Positions 61,501-64,000 of a DNA stretch of 64,000 nucleotides are shown here, in pieces. The stretch comes from Strigops habroptila (lineage: Eukaryota > Chordata > Aves > Psittaciformes > Psittacidae). Each line of letters opens with the position of its first letter. The first letter of the stretch is position 1. The DNA is taken from the NCBI RefSeq assembly GCF_004027225.2, contig NC_044282.2, positions 48,576,576 to 48,640,575 of the forward strand, written 5' to 3'. Position numbers and translations under genes: made by a program. The notes under the pieces are model-generated. The model saw only the letters and a list, made by a program, of their open reading frames with translations. It was not told where the DNA came from and did no database searches.

Positions 61501-62437
61501 AGTGGCCAACTTAAGGACGGGGGAATTGCAAGGCATAGTTCAGTCCAAGACAAACATGGTGGTGGTGTAAGGAATAAAGAACCCATTTTTAGTCTCATCC
61601 ACAGAAATATTTGCAGGATACTCTGAATCAATAAAGCAGATGTGTGCATGGACCATCGGACAGCCTTTTGCAGGAGGAGACTTCTCAGAGCAGAACTCTG
61701 CCTGTATTAACATACACACATATGGCATTAAAGGCAGAGTAGATAATCAGAATTAATATTAATAATAAATAATGATTGACTGATTCAAGGACAAAAGGAA
61801 GAATGTGACTTGCTATCACATTCTTGACTTTACCACATTAAAAATATGCTACAAACTAATAATTTACTAATTATTAAATATTTTATATTAAGTAGTCAGC
61901 AAAGCAAACAAACGTTTTTGAACTGGAAGGACTCAGGTTCTTTGTACAGCTCTGCTGCTGGTTTCCCTATAAACTTGCATCCAAGGCTAGAACTGAACAA
62001 GTTAGTAGAAGGAAGTAATCAACTGGATTCCTTAGACTAATTTATTACTTAAAGTGCCTTGCTGATGTGAGTAATTTCTGAACTTTACATACATTTTAAC
62101 AATACTAACATCTATTCTGCTGCTGCTACCATCCCTGTACTTTTTTCCACACAAAACCCTCCTGAAATGTTCAGGTCCAGTGCTTCTGTTCCATCTCTTT
62201 CAGCTTCTCAAATCCTGCTTCTGTGACAGCACTTAATAAAAAATGTATGAGACCTCTGAATGCTAGTCTGAGAGGATCCTGAACTGTTTAAACTGTTTTC
62301 CCGTGCTTTCATGCTTTTGGTTGGCCCATGGCTATTTAGATCTCCAGTGCTTTGGGTTGCGGATATCTGTTTGGAAAGTGCTTAATGTGTTGTGGTTACT
62401 TTTGGTTTTGTAATATTTTTTGTTTGGTTTTCTTCAG
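58587..62437 (+). other. LPIN1: LPIN1 intron 5
   Basis: 3851 nt between GTACTT and TTGGTTTTCTTCAG. It holds a short GT microsatellite (about 59138-59161), a G-rich stretch at 60357-60388 and a 13-nt direct repeat (TAAAGTGCTGTAG) near 60965-60990. No recognised transposon. One exon-like open segment at about 61161-61276 was considered and rejected. Confidence 0.8.
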
Positions 62438-62567
62438 CCCATCAGGTTCACGCCCTCCTACCCCTAAAAGTGACTCAGAATTAGTCAGTAAACCTACGGA
62501 CAGAAGTGGGCTGAAGAATAATCCCCACATGCACTGGGCATGGGGAGAGCTACCCCAGGCTGCAAAG
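62438..62567 (+). CDS. LPIN1: LPIN1 (lipin-1), fifth coding exon
   Basis: A 130-nt exon: one base completing Ser and then 43 codons, PSGSRPPTPKSDSELVSKPT to WAWGELPQAAK. Borders are TTTTCTTCAG and AAAG/GTATCC, and it ends in phase 0. The SGSRPPTPKSDSELVSK and WGELPQAAK blocks are lipin-1 hallmarks; the Ser/Thr-Pro sites lie in the phospho-regulated linker. With the earlier exons it gives about 291 residues. The haloacid-dehalogenase-type DXDXT phosphatase motif and the LXXIL co-activator motif of the C-LIP half are not in the window. The ORF extension to VSNVI is intron read-through. Confidence 0.95.
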
Positions 62568-64000
62568 GTATCCAATGTAATTTAATTCCTGCTAGCATCT
62601 GTTGTGCTTTAACGGGGCACATGGACTTACTCTAGTGCAGACTGCAATAGGGAATGGGTCCTGGTTTTACAGAAAATTGTAATGTTTTATATAAGAATTG
62701 CATCTTGCTCCTTAGGAGGTACAGGAAAGTACCCTGTGTTGTGGATGTGATCGACACCCATGATACATGGTAAAAAATGAAAAAGTATCTGAGACCTAGT
62801 CTTGTAAGAGTTAGAAGCTTAAATAACATGTAAAATCTAAATGAATGTCCTTTGGTAAATCATTGAAATTCATAAATGGTCTTAGATGGAAATTAGTGCT
62901 TGGTGTTAGCAGTGTGATTCACAAAAATTGAAATTGGTTGCTTGAGTACATAAGCATCCAGAAACACTTGCAGTTGTGTGCCTGCCCAGGCATGCTGTTC
63001 TCTTGGCTGAGCTGACTGGCTTGGTGCCTGTCTCCTCCCTGAAGCCATTTGGCTTAGTTAGATGGCAGGATCTGTAGTGTGCCAGCAGCATTGTCTCCCA
63101 TGTTGCATGATAACCATGTGTAGCTGCGCACGCTGCAGGTCAGTCAGGTATTGACCAGCTCCATATGATAGCTATGGAGTCAGAGCTTTTACAGAGGAAA
63201 GGGGTGACTTAGGTGTTATGCCTGGGTATGAGAGACAAAGGTCAGGTTCCAGTAGCATACTGCAACAATGGGGGCAGAGATGGTGCAGGATTTGGCCTCT
63301 TCTGCTCAGAATTCTTAATTCCTTCAGAAGAGCTCTGGCCTCTTGTTTAGTAGGCCAAAGATGAGCTGTCTCATCGCCTCTGCATTATTCTCCTCTTCGT
63401 GTATGTTAGAAAATGGGAAGCTATTTTCTGTAAGTAGAGAACTAATTCAAGTGCACAGGTCCAGCCAGGAATTTCAAATTAGCATTTCCAGTCTATGATT
63501 TAGGATTTCCTGTTATTAGATTTAGGTGTTTCGTTTTTATCCCAGTCACACAGCCTAGTGTGTATAGCAAATCTTACTCCTGGAAGCTTTTCCCTCTGCA
63601 GTCCCTGCCTATGTCCCTAGCCAATCTTTTCAGAGTTGATCTGGCCATACCCGAATTGGGAGTTATGCTTTGGACGGTCTTCATTTTTGTGTAAGAGTTT
63701 GTTTGCTATCATGTGAAGGTTATAGCAGCTATACAGCTGCTGCTGGTAGAAGTTCAGCTTTCCTCTGTAAGAACTCCTGTCCCACACTGAGAGAAGATGT
63801 AGAATTGTTCCTATGAAATGATTTTAAAGTCTAAATCTGGAGTTTGGATGAATGACGGTGTCTGGCTCCTGGGAGCATCCTAATTGTGCATGGACTGCAG
63901 TCTGCACTCCCTTCTCATGCTTGTCAGTGTTACCTTCTGAAGAAAAGCTAGGATTTATGCAGGAAGGAGGGCAGGGTAGGAGCTGTGATGTGCTCCCAGG
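62568..64000 (+). other. LPIN1: LPIN1 intron 6 (5' part, cut by window end)
   Basis: The GTATCC donor opens an intron that continues to the edge. No further LPIN1 exon, repeat or RNA gene was recognised in this 1.4 kb. Confidence 0.75.

Overview
This is a nuclear genomic window from a bird. Protein-coding sequence is carried in short exons with GT/AG borders. The interspersed repeats are avian: CR1 LINE 3' ends with the bird-type ATTCTATG-rich tail, and an ERVL-type LTR family that I associate with neoavian genomes. A neoavian species is my inference; nothing in the window fixes it further. No bacterial genes, CRISPR arrays, operons, tRNA or rRNA genes were seen.

Layout. Positions 1-6.1 kb hold the 3' end of GREB1 on the + strand: its last three coding exons (459-659, 2093-2231, 4389-4552), then a 3' UTR with an AATAAA signal at 6083. 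From 6.1 to about 46.6 kb is a gene-poor interval. It holds CR1 copies, older MIR/L2-like fossils, a decayed ERVL provirus (21.1-23.2 kb), one solo LTR of the same family (44.4 kb), a polypurine tract and other low-complexity DNA. A GC-rich, CpG-dense block at 46.66-47.35 kb is the promoter of LPIN1, with a non-coding first exon ending at a GTGAGT donor (47067/47068). LPIN1 then runs on the + strand to the right edge. Five coding exons are visible (54946-55137, 56469-56564, 57762-58096, 58467-58586, 62438-62567). They join in phase to about 291 residues of lipin-1: the complete N-LIP domain, the polybasic nuclear-localisation segment and acidic/serine-rich linker. The C-LIP catalytic domain lies beyond the window.

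Genes together. GREB1 followed by LPIN1 in the same orientation matches conserved vertebrate synteny. In human the neurotensin receptor NTSR2 lies between them; I see no trace of it here. GREB1 is an oestrogen-responsive nuclear cofactor and LPIN1 a phosphatidate phosphatase and transcriptional co-regulator. Their adjacency is ancestral order and does not imply a shared pathway.

No strong evidence of a new biological system was found. The points most worth a second look are an orphan exon-like 57-nt segment at 35.26 kb, a pair of inverted repeats at 38.5 kb, a TGACTCA-centred palindrome in the LPIN1 CpG island, three same-oriented ERVL LTRs (one in LPIN1 intron 1), and the apparent absence of NTSR2.
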